Of a stretch of 64,000 nucleotides of DNA, positions 43,952 through 52,759 are shown in pieces. The position numbers were made by a program, and so were the translations under genes. The notes beneath the pieces were generated by a model. That model worked only from the letters and a program-made list of their open reading frames with translations, had not been told where the DNA came from and did no database searches. Numbering within the stretch: position 1 is the stretch's first letter; the number at the start of each line of letters is the position of its first letter. This DNA comes from Arcobacter nitrofigilis DSM 7299. GTDB taxonomy: Bacteria; Campylobacterota; Campylobacteria; Campylobacterales; Arcobacteraceae. The DNA is taken from NCBI RefSeq assembly GCF_000092245.1, contig NC_014166.1, positions 1,116,001 to 1,180,000 of the forward strand, written 5' to 3'.

Positions 43952-44658
43952 TCAATCACTCTTATAAATATATGTACATTTCTATTTTTATTAAATGGTA
44001 TTTCATTTAACTCAAGATAATCCAATGATTTCATTAGTTTTCCATATTTATCATATCCATATGTTCTTGGGTCAAATGAAGGGTAGTTTTTATTTATATG
44101 TTTAACTACTGCTGATAAATTTGCCCAGTCATCATCATCTGATACTGCGATAATCGCTTTTGTAATTATATCTTTTAATTTATTTTGTTCATTATTTGTT
44201 TGTGGTACTTCTTTTATTTCTCTAAGATTTTCTGTATAAACGAACTTATCACAAGCTGAGATAAAAGCTTCTGGTGTTTTTTGTTCACCAAAGCCATATA
44301 CTTTTAGTCCTGATTCTCTAATTCTTGTAGCCAATCTTGTAAAGTCGCTATCAGAAGAGATTATACAAAAACCATCAAGTCGATTTTCATGTAATATATC
44401 CATAGCATCAATTATAAGAGAAGAATCAGTAGCATTTTTCCCATTTGTATAACTAAACTGTTGAATAGGTTGTATTGCATGTGTATGCAAATGCTCTTTC
44501 CAACCTTTTAGTTGACTTGTTGTCCAGTCCCCATAAGCTCTTTTTATATTTGTAATCCCAAATTTTGCTATCTCTTCTAGTAATTCAGAGATAACAGATG
44601 CTTGTGCATTATCTGCATCAATCAAAACTGCTAATTTGTCTGTACTCATTTCATCCAT
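43948..44658 (-). CDS. NYN-domain (LabA/DUF88-like) protein with a C-terminal LOTUS domain
   Basis: 236 residues. The NYN/PIN-like domain (about 8-150) has LAVLIDADNAQASV, the acidic DSSLIIDAMDIL and IISSDSDFTRLATRIRE, the carboxylates that bind metal in this nuclease fold. Residues about 165-236 form an OST-HTH/LOTUS-like domain (WANLSAVVKHINKNYPSFDPRTYGY in part, KLMKSLDYLEL), which in eukaryotes binds RNA. Such proteins are predicted ribonucleases involved in RNA processing. It is alone on this strand here. Confidence 0.9.
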   Translation of the reverse strand: MDEMSTDKLAVLIDADNAQASVISELLEEIAKFGITNIKRAYGDWTTSQLKGWKEHLHTHAIQPIQQFSYTNGKNATDSSLIIDAMDILHENRLDGFCIISSDSDFTRLATRIRESGLKVYGFGEQKTPEAFISACDKFVYTENLREIKEVPQTNNEQNKLKDIITKAIIAVSDDDDWANLSAVVKHINKNYPSFDPRTYGYDKYGKLMKSLDYLELNEIPFNKNRNVHIFIRVID

Positions 44659-44696
44659 TTTATTAAATCCTTTATATTAAATATTATACCTAATTA

Positions 44697-45875
44697 CTAA
44701 GCAATTTTATTTAATAGGGCTTTTTCTTCACTTGTAAAACATTTATGAGGATATTCTACTTGTCGATTTTGAAAAGAAAGAATAGATTTATTTAAAATAA
44801 CTCCAGAATCAATATTTATAGCTTGTTTAATAGTGTCATTTTTATACCAAGCTTCTCTTCCTGCTAATACAGTTGGTAAATATACAATTAAAGCTGCTGA
44901 AATAGAGCGTGTCGCACTCTCCCAAAGATAACTTGGAGTATGATCAACTGCATAATAATCTACACATTTATGTTTAAATATCGGGTTTTTAAATGTAGTT
45001 GGTTTTGCAAAATAGAATCCCATTCCTTCATCACAACTAACATCTATAATTAAACTATCAGCTTTTAAGCATGAACTCTCTTCTTTAATAATAAAATCAG
45101 TAGGATTTGCTGTGTCTTGAAACACACCATTTACGATAATATCAGCTTCACTAATTAAGTCTGAAAGTGGACGAATAGAACCATCATGTTCTACTACAAC
45201 CATCCGTGCTTCATTTTCATCACCTTCTTGAATTCTTACATAATGGCAGTCAAGTACTTCTTCTCTTACTTCATTATCTGGTCGTTGTACGCAAATAGTA
45301 ATATCTCTAAAACCATGGGCTTTTAGAGCATAAATAGCACCACGGCTAACTGCACCAAAACCAAATATAACTATTTTACGCTGATTTCCATAGTGACCAT
45401 CTATGCCTTTTAATTGTAAAGCATGAATAACTGCACAATATCCTGCCATCTCATTATTTTTATAAAAGGTGTGTCGACCAACTTGTCCCTCTTTTGACCA
45501 AATAAACATATCTTCAAAGGCAATAAGTGTTTGTTTGCGTTCTATTGCTATTTGGGTTATCTCTTCTTGTTGTACACAATGCACATATCCCCAAAGTGTT
45601 CCACCAATTTTTAACTCTTCTAAGTCACTTAATACAGGTTTATTGATAATTACTGTACCAATATTTGCTAATAAATTATGTCTTGTATCAATACCACCAC
45701 TTAGTGATGCAATTTCTTCATCTGAAATACCAAAGGGAGCTCCATAACCCTCTTCAAATATTAGTTGTTCTCGTAATTCTTTTGGGATACGCGATAAATG
45801 TTTTGGATGTATTGGAAGCCTTCTTTCATCTATTTTTTTTGAAGTTCCAATAACTCCTACTTTTAACTTATGCAT
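44697..45875 (-). CDS. Alanine dehydrogenase/N5-(carboxyethyl)ornithine synthase-like enzyme
   Basis: 392 residues. The opening KVGVIGTSKKIDERRLPIHPKHL matches AlaDH/PNT-type N-termini, the nucleotide-binding motif is IVIFGFGAVSRGAIYALKAHG, and GTLWGYVHCVQQ, NNEMAGYCAVIHAL and VDHTPSYLWESATRSIS recall N5-(carboxyethyl)ornithine synthase more than alanine dehydrogenase. Those enzymes join pyruvate to an amino group using NAD(P)H; the amino substrate is unknown. It is upstream of no gene on its strand except, 27 bp behind it, the DUF2179 membrane protein gene, with which it may form a unit. Confidence 0.82.
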   Translation of the reverse strand: MHKLKVGVIGTSKKIDERRLPIHPKHLSRIPKELREQLIFEEGYGAPFGISDEEIASLSGGIDTRHNLLANIGTVIINKPVLSDLEELKIGGTLWGYVHCVQQEEITQIAIERKQTLIAFEDMFIWSKEGQVGRHTFYKNNEMAGYCAVIHALQLKGIDGHYGNQRKIVIFGFGAVSRGAIYALKAHGFRDITICVQRPDNEVREEVLDCHYVRIQEGDENEARMVVVEHDGSIRPLSDLISEADIIVNGVFQDTANPTDFIIKEESSCLKADSLIIDVSCDEGMGFYFAKPTTFKNPIFKHKCVDYYAVDHTPSYLWESATRSISAALIVYLPTVLAGREAWYKNDTIKQAINIDSGVILNKSILSFQNRQVEYPHKCFTSEEKALLNKIA

Positions 45876-45902
45876 GTTTTGATTTCCTTTTAATTTGATT
45901 TA

Positions 45903-46466
45903 TTATTTAGTCTTTCTCATATTCCAAAAACTTCTTTTACTTATAAAGTCTGGACCATCATATACACTTTTTAAATCAGATACAGTATATACAGCTTTAT
46001 TATCAAGTTTATTTATTAATTGAATAAGTTCAGGGATATTTCTTCTTTTTTCAACGATAAATAAAACTTCCACAGGTTTGTCTTCCCCCATATCTCCATC
46101 GACTGAAACAACTTTAAATCCCTCTTCTCGTATCTTGTCTGCTAAAATATCACGATTGAAAGAGATACAACGAATAAGTTCTTTACCAATAGCAAATCGA
46201 TTTTCAATCCACATTCCCACATAAATACCACTAGCAAAACCAGCAGAATAAGCAAAAGCCAAATGCCATTGGTCAAGATGTTTAAAAACTTGACCAGCTG
46301 CTATTAACCAAATGATGATTTCAAAAAAACCAATTGCCGATGCTAATAATTTATAGCCACGAAATATAACTATAGTACGAAATGTTCCTAAAGAAACATC
46401 AGCAACCCTTGACAGAAATATAAGTAGTGCTAAGACATAAGGATATTGCGCTATAAATTCAGACAT
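45903..46466 (-). CDS. UPF0316/DUF2179 family membrane protein
   Basis: 187 residues. Three spans in the first 90 residues (LALLIFLSRVADVSLGTFRTI in part, LLASAIGFFEIIIWLIAAGQ, LAFAYSAGFASGIYVGMWIE), with the R-x-x-D-V-S-L-G-T signature of UPF0316, followed by a cytosolic DUF2179 domain (about 100-175) with VSVDGDMGEDKPVEVLFIVEKR in part. Relatives may bind nucleotides through DUF2179; the role is unknown. It precedes the AlaDH/CEOS-like gene on the same strand by 27 bp. Confidence 0.88.
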   Translation of the reverse strand: MSEFIAQYPYVLALLIFLSRVADVSLGTFRTIVIFRGYKLLASAIGFFEIIIWLIAAGQVFKHLDQWHLAFAYSAGFASGIYVGMWIENRFAIGKELIRCISFNRDILADKIREEGFKVVSVDGDMGEDKPVEVLFIVEKRRNIPELIQLINKLDNKAVYTVSDLKSVYDGPDFISKRSFWNMRKTK

Positions 46467-46698
46467 TTTTGTCTCTTGTTTTGTTCATTTATTGATTTCC
46501 TTTAAGAAATTCTATAGGTATAACTTTATGAACGATGTATCAGTTTCGAAGATATGTCTATTTTTGTTTTGCTCTGTTTTAGATGTTTAAGAGTTTTAAT
46601 TTTATACAAGTAACGGGGTATCAAGCCTAAGAAGCGACTTTCAAATTAGTGTAATACGCGATTATTATTTGAGTCTATCTGAATAAAATCTTTATAGC

Positions 46699-46724
46699 AA
46701 GCTCCTTAAGATTTTAAGGGGCTT
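46699..46724 (-). terminator. Terminator-like hairpin after the 2-hydroxyacid dehydrogenase gene
   Basis: Forward arms aagctcctta and taaggggctt (46699-46708, 46715-46724) pair with one mismatch around a 6-base loop, 20 bp past the stop of the minus-strand dehydrogenase gene. The rest of the 277-bp gap 46467-46743 holds no gene that I can support. Confidence 0.5.
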
Positions 46725-46743
46725 ATTAATTAATGCTAGATAA

Positions 46744-47706
46744 TTATTTAGCTAAGTTTTGTGCTTCACCTTTTGCAAAGGCTACAATATTTTCAAAAGC
46801 TATTTTAAAATAGAGTTCATAGCTATTTTTTTCAACATATCCAAGATGTGGAGAACAAAGTACATTTTCTAAACTTAGCAAGGGTTCATTTTCTTTTGTA
46901 GCAGGTTCATTTTCATAAACATCTATTGCTGCTCTTTTAGAAGGATTTTTTAACATCTCTTCATATAAAGCACCACTTTGTACTAACTGGGCTCGACTTG
47001 TATTTACAAATAAAGAGTCAGGTTTCATAAGTTGTAAATCGGCTTTTGTAACACACTCTTTTGTAGCTTCATTTAGTCGTAAATGTAAAGTAATTATGTC
47101 TGATTCTTTAAAAAACTTCTCTTTTGAAGAAGTTGCCTCAAAGCCATGCTCTTTTGCTAAAATTTGTGACGGTTCTCTTCCTAAAACCAAAACATTCATA
47201 CCAAAGGCATTTGCATATTTGGCAATTTTTTGACCAATTTTCCCATATCCCCAAATACCAAGAGTAAGACCATCTAACGTTCTTCCTAAACCCAAATTGC
47301 CAGATTGTTGCCAAATATTTTGTGATAGATTAGAAACATATTCAGGAATATTTCTAGAAGCTGCCATAATCAAACTCCAGCATAATTCAGATGGAGCAAT
47401 AGGTGAACCAATACCTTCTGCAATTTGCACATTATATTTTTTGCATAAGTCAAGATTGATATGGTTGCTTATTTTCCCAGTTTGACTAATAAGTTTTAGT
47501 TTTGGAAGTTTTGATAAAAGTTCTTCTGTTATAACAGTTCTTTCTCTAATTAAAACTAAAGCATCAAAATCAACTAACTTGGAAGCTAATTCATCGCTAT
47601 TTGTATAGGTATTATTAAATATTTTTACTTCATAATTAGCTAAAATCTTAAAACAATCAAGATTTTTCACTACATCTTGATAGTCATCTAATATTGCTAT
47701 TTTCAT
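46744..47706 (-). CDS. D-2-hydroxyacid dehydrogenase family protein
   Basis: 320 residues. NAD site LGIWGYGKIGQKIAKYA, catalytic Arg in VNTSRAQLV, Glu in IDVYENEPAT and His in SPHLGYVEKNS, all as expected for the SerA/D-lactate dehydrogenase superfamily. SGIAPSELCW-like IGSPIAPSELCWSLIMAASR is the substrate-loop helix. It reduces or oxidises a D-2-hydroxyacid with NAD(H) in the cytoplasm; the substrate cannot be read. Monocistronic, divergent from the DMT transporter gene. Confidence 0.92.
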   Translation of the reverse strand: MKIAILDDYQDVVKNLDCFKILANYEVKIFNNTYTNSDELASKLVDFDALVLIRERTVITEELLSKLPKLKLISQTGKISNHINLDLCKKYNVQIAEGIGSPIAPSELCWSLIMAASRNIPEYVSNLSQNIWQQSGNLGLGRTLDGLTLGIWGYGKIGQKIAKYANAFGMNVLVLGREPSQILAKEHGFEATSSKEKFFKESDIITLHLRLNEATKECVTKADLQLMKPDSLFVNTSRAQLVQSGALYEEMLKNPSKRAAIDVYENEPATKENEPLLSLENVLCSPHLGYVEKNSYELYFKIAFENIVAFAKGEAQNLAK

Positions 47707-47830
47707 TAAATTTCCTTTTATTCCTTTTGTTCATTGTATTTTAACTAATTCAAATAAAAATCAACATATGTAAAGGACAAAGCATTTTTTTTTGATTATT
47801 ATTCTAAAATATATTTATTAAAGGATTATT

Positions 47831-48712
47831 TTGACAAATCAGATTAAAGCACACATTTTACTTTTGATTGCTACTTTTTTAGTAGCAGGTTCATTTATCG
47901 CTTCCCAAAAGCTTTCTGGGGTGATTGATCCCATATCTCTTACCCTTTGTCGTTTTGTTTTTGCTTCAATTATTTTAGCTCCACTTATTTTTGTAAATGG
48001 AAAATATCGAAATAAAGTATTATCAACACTTCCAAGGGGTATGATTATTGGATTTTTTTATTCTCTATATTTTATAGGATTATTCAAAGCTTTAGAGAGT
48101 ACAACAGCTTTAAATACAGGAACACTTTTTACTTTGGTACCATTGCTTACTGCTGTATTTGCAATTTTTCTACTTAAACAAAAATTTGGATTGTTGCAGT
48201 TTATAACTTATTTAGTAGGTATTATTGGAACTTGTATTGTCATATTTAAAGGAAATTTAGAACTATTTTTAAAGTTTGAATTAAATGAGGGTGATATTAT
48301 ATTTTTATTTGCAATCATATCTATGTCTTTGTATTCTATATCTACAAAGTTTGTACATAAAAAAGGTGATGAGCTTATTGTATTGGTTTTTACAACTTTA
48401 TTAAGTGGAATTATCTGGATGTCAATAGCTTTATTGGTTATGGATATACCTTTGCAATGGGGAAAAATATCTGGAGACTTAGTTTATTATATGCTTTATT
48501 TGATTATTGGGGCAACTATACTTACTGTTTATTTATATCAACAAGCATCCATAAATCTTGGTCCCAAAAAAGTCATGGCCTATGTTTATATAAATCCAGC
48601 TTGTATTGCTCTATTAGCGTTTATAATCCATGGAGAACTAATTGGAATAAAAGTATTAATTGGTATTTTAATATCTTCTCTAGCCACAATTATACTTTTA
48701 TCAAAGGATTAG
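47831..48712 (+). CDS. EamA-type DMT-family exporter
   Basis: 293 residues with ten hydrophobic spans in two EamA halves. ATFLVAGSFIASQKLSG, PISLTLCRFVFASIILAPL and the STTALNTGTLFTLVPLLTA stretch are typical of the first half; INPACIALLAFIIHGELI of the second. Such proteins export metabolites or drugs with protons; substrate unknown. TTG start at 47831 with AAAGGA five bases before. Its end overlaps the convergent LysR gene by 4 bp. Confidence 0.9.
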   Translation: MTNQIKAHILLLIATFLVAGSFIASQKLSGVIDPISLTLCRFVFASIILAPLIFVNGKYRNKVLSTLPRGMIIGFFYSLYFIGLFKALESTTALNTGTLFTLVPLLTAVFAIFLLKQKFGLLQFITYLVGIIGTCIVIFKGNLELFLKFELNEGDIIFLFAIISMSLYSISTKFVHKKGDELIVLVFTTLLSGIIWMSIALLVMDIPLQWGKISGDLVYYMLYLIIGATILTVYLYQQASINLGPKKVMAYVYINPACIALLAFIIHGELIGIKVLIGILISSLATIILLSKD

Positions 48713-49578
48713 TTTAATTTATCTTTTAAGTACTCTATGAACGTTTGAAAGAGAAGGTTTTTTTGTTTATCCTTGTGGAAAATCAAATAAAACTCCCTTT
48801 TAAACTCAAAGTTTTTTAGTTTTATTTCAAAGAGTTGTTTACTTTTAAGTTCCTTTTCAACAGCAACTTTTGAGATGGCAGTTACACAATCCTTATTGTC
48901 AATTAGTATTTTTTTAATCTCTTCAAAACCATGCAATTCCATAAAGATATTTAGACTATTTGCATGTTTTCCTAACTTGTTTATAAATACTTCTCTAGTT
49001 CCAGACCCAACTTCCCTTAGTATCCATTTTTTCTCTATTGTATCTATGTAACTCTCTTTTGGGTAGTTCTTGTCACTCGTTACAATAATAAGTTCATCTT
49101 CATATAACTTTTCTCTTAATATATTTATATGTGTATAATCTGTCTCTATTAGACCTATATCTAGTTTAGAATCTAATATCTTTTCTAATATTTTTGTTGA
49201 ATTTATAGTTTCAATATCAAACTTTACATCACTATATAGTGATAAAAAATCATAATAAATATCAGGCATGATATAGTTAGATATAGTTTTACTAGCTGCT
49301 ATTTTCATATGTCCTGCTAATTTATCTTTTTGAAAGATTGTTTGGGCATCTTTTATTGCTAAATAGTGAGGGTAGGTTGTATCTTTAAAAAATCTTCCCC
49401 TTTCATTTAGTACTAACTTTTTCCCAACCCTGTCAAATAGTTGTTCATTTAGCTTCTTTTCTAAAGATTTTATTGCTATTGAGATAGCTGATTGACTTAT
49501 ATTTAACTCTTGTGCTACTTGTGTTACTTGTGGATTGTCACTTAGTTTATAGAAAAAATTTAGCTCTTTAAGGGTCAT
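48709..49578 (-). CDS. LysR-family regulator
   Basis: 289 residues. The winged helix-turn-helix (2-60) reads LKELNFFYKLSDNPQVTQVAQELNISQSAIS (in parts) and LEKKLNEQLFDRVGKKL; the type-1 periplasmic-binding-like effector domain spans 90-289. It is divergent from the YeiH-like transporter gene with 102 bp between, the same arrangement as yeiE/yeiH in enterobacteria, so it probably activates that gene. No exact T-N11-A site could be fixed in the A+T-rich spacer. Confidence 0.92.
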   Translation of the reverse strand: MTLKELNFFYKLSDNPQVTQVAQELNISQSAISIAIKSLEKKLNEQLFDRVGKKLVLNERGRFFKDTTYPHYLAIKDAQTIFQKDKLAGHMKIAASKTISNYIMPDIYYDFLSLYSDVKFDIETINSTKILEKILDSKLDIGLIETDYTHINILREKLYEDELIIVTSDKNYPKESYIDTIEKKWILREVGSGTREVFINKLGKHANSLNIFMELHGFEEIKKILIDNKDCVTAISKVAVEKELKSKQLFEIKLKNFEFKREFYLIFHKDKQKNLLFQTFIEYLKDKLN

Positions 49579-49680
49579 AATAATTCCTTATATAAAATAT
49601 TTATTATTATATTAAAAATAATATATTTTACTTATTAAAATGAGACTGTTATACTTCAAAAAAATAAATAAGGAACTAAG

Positions 49681-50709
49681 ATGTCTTTTAGTAAACATAA
49701 TAGAAAAGGAACAATTAATGGAATTATTTTTGTTGCCTTATTCTCTTTATTGGCGATATATATTTCAAATCTAGCAATATTTAAAAATATAGGAATAAGC
49801 CCATTGATTATAGGTATTGTAATAGGGATGATATATGCCAATACTGTAAAAAGCAAATTCCCTCAAACTTGGAATACTGGTATAAAATTCTCAACAAAAA
49901 CAATTTTAAGATTGGGTATTGTTCTTTATGGTTTTAGATTGACTTTACAAAACTTACAAGATGTAGGTTTACAAGGATTTACAGTAGCAATTTTAGTTGT
50001 AAGTCTTACTTTTATAATTGGATATTTTATAGGAGTAAAAATACTAAAAATGGATAAAGAATTAACTATCTTAATTAGTGCAGGAAGTTCTATTTGTGGG
50101 GCAGCTGCAGTTTTAGCTACTGAGTCAGTTTTAAAATCACAAGCATACAAAAGCGCAATTGCAGTTTCAACTGTAGTTATTTTTGGAACTATTGCTATGT
50201 TTTTATATCCTTTTATGTACAAAGCAGGACTTGTACCCTTTGATGCAACTAATATGGGAGTATATATTGGAGGAACCCTTCATGAAGTAGCACATGTAGT
50301 AGGTGCTGGTAATGCTATAAGTGGTGCAGTAGCTGAAAATGCAGTTATTGTTAAGATGATAAGAGTTATGTTACTAGCTCCATTTTTGATAATATTATCT
50401 ATATTTATAATTAAAACTGGAATATCAAAAAGTGAAGAGAAAAAGAAAATCACTATTCCTTGGTTTGCAGTTATGTTTATGGTTGTAGTAGTATTTAATT
50501 CATTTGATTTTATATCTACAAAAGGTGTAAGTCTTATCAATACTTTTGACACTTTTGCATTAACTATGGCAATGAGTGCTTTAGGGATGGAAACTAGTTT
50601 TGACAAGTTTAAAGGTGTGGGGTTTAAGCCTATAATTTTAGCTTCTATTCTATTTATTTGGTTAGTTTTAGGAGGTTTTTATATAGTTAAGTTTACTATT
50701 GCATTATAA
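49681..50709 (+). CDS. YeiH/UPF0324 family membrane protein (putative sulfate exporter)
   Basis: 342 residues with about nine to ten spans. Family segments: GISPLIIGIVIGMIYANT, ILRLGIVLYGFRLTL, SAGSSICGAAAVLATESV, GGTLHEVAHVVGAGNAIS and SALGMETSFDKFKGVGFKP. The family is annotated as a putative sulfate exporter; direct evidence is limited, and the LysR neighbour is the usual partner. AAGGAAC precedes the ATG. The transcript probably ends at or runs into the inverted repeat at 50712. Confidence 0.9.
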   Translation: MSFSKHNRKGTINGIIFVALFSLLAIYISNLAIFKNIGISPLIIGIVIGMIYANTVKSKFPQTWNTGIKFSTKTILRLGIVLYGFRLTLQNLQDVGLQGFTVAILVVSLTFIIGYFIGVKILKMDKELTILISAGSSICGAAAVLATESVLKSQAYKSAIAVSTVVIFGTIAMFLYPFMYKAGLVPFDATNMGVYIGGTLHEVAHVVGAGNAISGAVAENAVIVKMIRVMLLAPFLIILSIFIIKTGISKSEEKKKITIPWFAVMFMVVVVFNSFDFISTKGVSLINTFDTFALTMAMSALGMETSFDKFKGVGFKPIILASILFIWLVLGGFYIVKFTIAL

Positions 50710-50711
50710 TT

Positions 50712-50760
50712 TTATACTAATTAAATAAAAGCACACTTTTTACAAACTTAATTAGTATAA
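50712..50760. promoter_or_regulatory. Long inverted repeat before aspA
   Basis: Perfect 13-bp arms ttatactaattaa (50712-50724) and ttaattagtataa (50748-50760) with a 23-base spacer. The right arm overlaps a TATAAT (50756-50761) suited to be the aspA -10. It could be an operator, or a loose terminator of the YeiH gene. Confidence 0.5.
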
Positions 50761-50792
50761 TATTTGCTAATTTAATTAAAAAAAGAGGGGCT

Positions 50793-52208
50793 ATGGAGAC
50801 TTTACATAGAATAGAAAAAGATTTTTTAGGTGAAAAAGAGATTCCTTTAGATAAGTATTATGGGATACAAACACTAAGAGCAAAAGAGAATTTTTATATT
50901 ACGAAAACAGATATATCATTATTTCCAAATTTTATAAAATCACTTGCAAGAGTGAAAAAAGCTTGTGCTTTGACAAACTTTGAGTTGGGTGATTTAACAG
51001 ATGCGCAAAGAGATGCTATCGTTCAAGCTTGTAATGAAATTATTGATGGAAAGTTTCATGACCAATTTATAGTAGATCCAATTCAAGGGGGAGCTGGAAC
51101 TTCTACAAATATGAATGCAAATGAAGTAATCGCAAATAGAGCCTTAGAAATTATGGGTAAACCAAAAAGTTCATATGAGTTTATTCATCCAAATAATCAC
51201 ATAAATATGAGTCAATCTACTAATGATGTATATCCAACAGCTATTAAACTTACACTTCATGAATTAATTTATAAACTAAAAGATTCTTTGAGATTTTTAA
51301 GGGATTGTTTTGAAGAAAAATCAGTTGAATTTAAAGATGTGCTTAAAATGGGAAGAACTCAGCTTCAAGATGCAGTTCCTATGACACTAGGACAAGAGTT
51401 TAAAACTTATGCAGTTATGATTGATGAAGATATTTATAGATTAAGAGAAGCACAAACTCTTTTAAAAGAAGTAAATCTTGGAGCTACTGCAATTGGTACA
51501 GGTATTAACTCAAAAGCTGCTTATCAAAGAAAAGTTATTAGTAATCTAAGAGAAGTAACAGGAGTAGATTATGTAGCTGCTGGAGACTTAATTGAAGCTA
51601 CTCAAGATACCGGTGCTTTTGTTCATATCTCAGGGATATTAAAAAGAGTTGCAATAAAAGTTTCTAAAATATGTAATGACCTTAGACTATTAAGTTCAGG
51701 ACCAAGAGCAGGGTTCAATGAAATAAATCTTCCTCCAATGCAACCAGGAAGTTCTATTATGCCTGGAAAAGTAAATCCAGTTATTCCAGAAGTAGTAAAT
51801 CAAGTTGCTTTTGAAGTAATAGGTGCAGATACTACTATTTCTATTGCTTGTGAAGGTGGACAATTACAACTTAATGTATTTGAACCAATTATTGCATACA
51901 AATTATTCACTTCTATAAATATGATGAGAAGAGCATTTTATACTTTAGGGGAAAAATGTGTTAAAGGTATTACTGCAAATGAAGATGTTTGTATGAATAA
52001 TATCTTAAACTCTGTTACTTTAGTAACTTGTCTAAACCCAATCTTAGGATATGAAAAAAGTTCAGCTCTTGCAAAAGAAGCTTTAGCAACAAATAAAAGA
52101 GTATATGACATTATTTTAGAACAAGAATTATTTACAAAAGATGAGTTAGATGAGTTATTAAAACCTGAAAATATGGTAAATAATCTAATGAAGGAAACTA
52201 CAAAATGA
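50793..52208 (+). CDS. aspA: Aspartate ammonia-lyase
   Basis: 471 residues, normal for AspA. R-I-E-K-D-F-L-G-E-K-E at the start, IQGGAGTSTNMNANEVIANR (in part), HPNNHINMSQSTNDVYPTA and the signature GSSIMPGKVNPVIPE with the catalytic Ser loop are all present. It converts aspartate to fumarate and ammonia in the cytoplasm. It overlaps the asparaginase-like gene by ATGA, giving a likely asparagine-to-fumarate route in one transcript. A 13-bp inverted repeat sits in its promoter region. Confidence 0.96.
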   Translation: METLHRIEKDFLGEKEIPLDKYYGIQTLRAKENFYITKTDISLFPNFIKSLARVKKACALTNFELGDLTDAQRDAIVQACNEIIDGKFHDQFIVDPIQGGAGTSTNMNANEVIANRALEIMGKPKSSYEFIHPNNHINMSQSTNDVYPTAIKLTLHELIYKLKDSLRFLRDCFEEKSVEFKDVLKMGRTQLQDAVPMTLGQEFKTYAVMIDEDIYRLREAQTLLKEVNLGATAIGTGINSKAAYQRKVISNLREVTGVDYVAAGDLIEATQDTGAFVHISGILKRVAIKVSKICNDLRLLSSGPRAGFNEINLPPMQPGSSIMPGKVNPVIPEVVNQVAFEVIGADTTISIACEGGQLQLNVFEPIIAYKLFTSINMMRRAFYTLGEKCVKGITANEDVCMNNILNSVTLVTCLNPILGYEKSSALAKEALATNKRVYDIILEQELFTKDELDELLKPENMVNNLMKETTK

Positions 52209-52696
52209 CAGTTACTATTCTAAATACTGGCGGAACTTTTAATAAAAGATATAATCCTATCAAAGGTGAACTTGAAGTTCCTACTGATAATTTAGCATTG
52301 GACAAGATAATTAAGTCTTGTCACAATGTAACTTTTGATATTAAAAATATTGTTTCTAAAGATAGCTTGTATTTTACAGATGAAGATAGAGAAACTATTT
52401 TAAAAGAAGTTCAAAATAGTACAAGTGATAAAATCATAATCATACATGGAACAGATACAGTCGATTTAACATCAAAGTTCTTTGATGGGAAAATTGAAGG
52501 TAAAGTAATAGTTTTCACAGGTGCTATGGTTCCTATGAGTATTGATGAAGTTGAAGCTACTATGAACTTCTCTCAAGCTTTAGGTTTCTTAAATGCTGAG
52601 GTGAAACCTGGTATTTATATCTCTATGCATGGGGTTGTAGTTGAGCATAGTAGACTTAAAAAAGATAGATCTGTAGGACAATTTTTAATTAATTAG
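52205..52696 (+). CDS. Half-length asparaginase (N-terminal domain only)
   Basis: 163 residues against roughly 330 for complete L-asparaginases. The first catalytic Thr is in ILNTGGTFNKRY and the second in IIIHGTDTVDLTSKF, with the Lys-region equivalent VIVFTGAMVPM, so the N-terminal catalytic domain is complete in motifs. The C-terminal domain is missing; the frame ends in a normal stop and the following 60 bp do not resume the family, so this looks like a genuine short form. Overlap with aspA (4 bp) means coupled translation. It may act on asparagine or a related amide. Confidence 0.85.
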   Translation: MTVTILNTGGTFNKRYNPIKGELEVPTDNLALDKIIKSCHNVTFDIKNIVSKDSLYFTDEDRETILKEVQNSTSDKIIIIHGTDTVDLTSKFFDGKIEGKVIVFTGAMVPMSIDEVEATMNFSQALGFLNAEVKPGIYISMHGVVVEHSRLKKDRSVGQFLIN

Positions 52697-52730
52697 CTAT
52701 TTTTAATAAAGTTTCATTATAATTGTATCA

Positions 52731-52750
52731 CTTGAAACAATTATGAAACA
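52731..52750 (+). promoter_or_regulatory. TGAAACA direct repeats before the Cache/PAS kinase gene
   Basis: TGAAACA occurs twice, 11 bp apart, at about 52733-52739 and 52744-52750, a spacing usual for OmpR-family regulators. A TATAAT at 52718-52723 may be the -10, and an upstream GTTTCA at 52711 is in inverted orientation. The same heptamer forms the palindrome at 59943. Confidence 0.4.
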
Positions 52751-52759
52751 GGTAGATAA

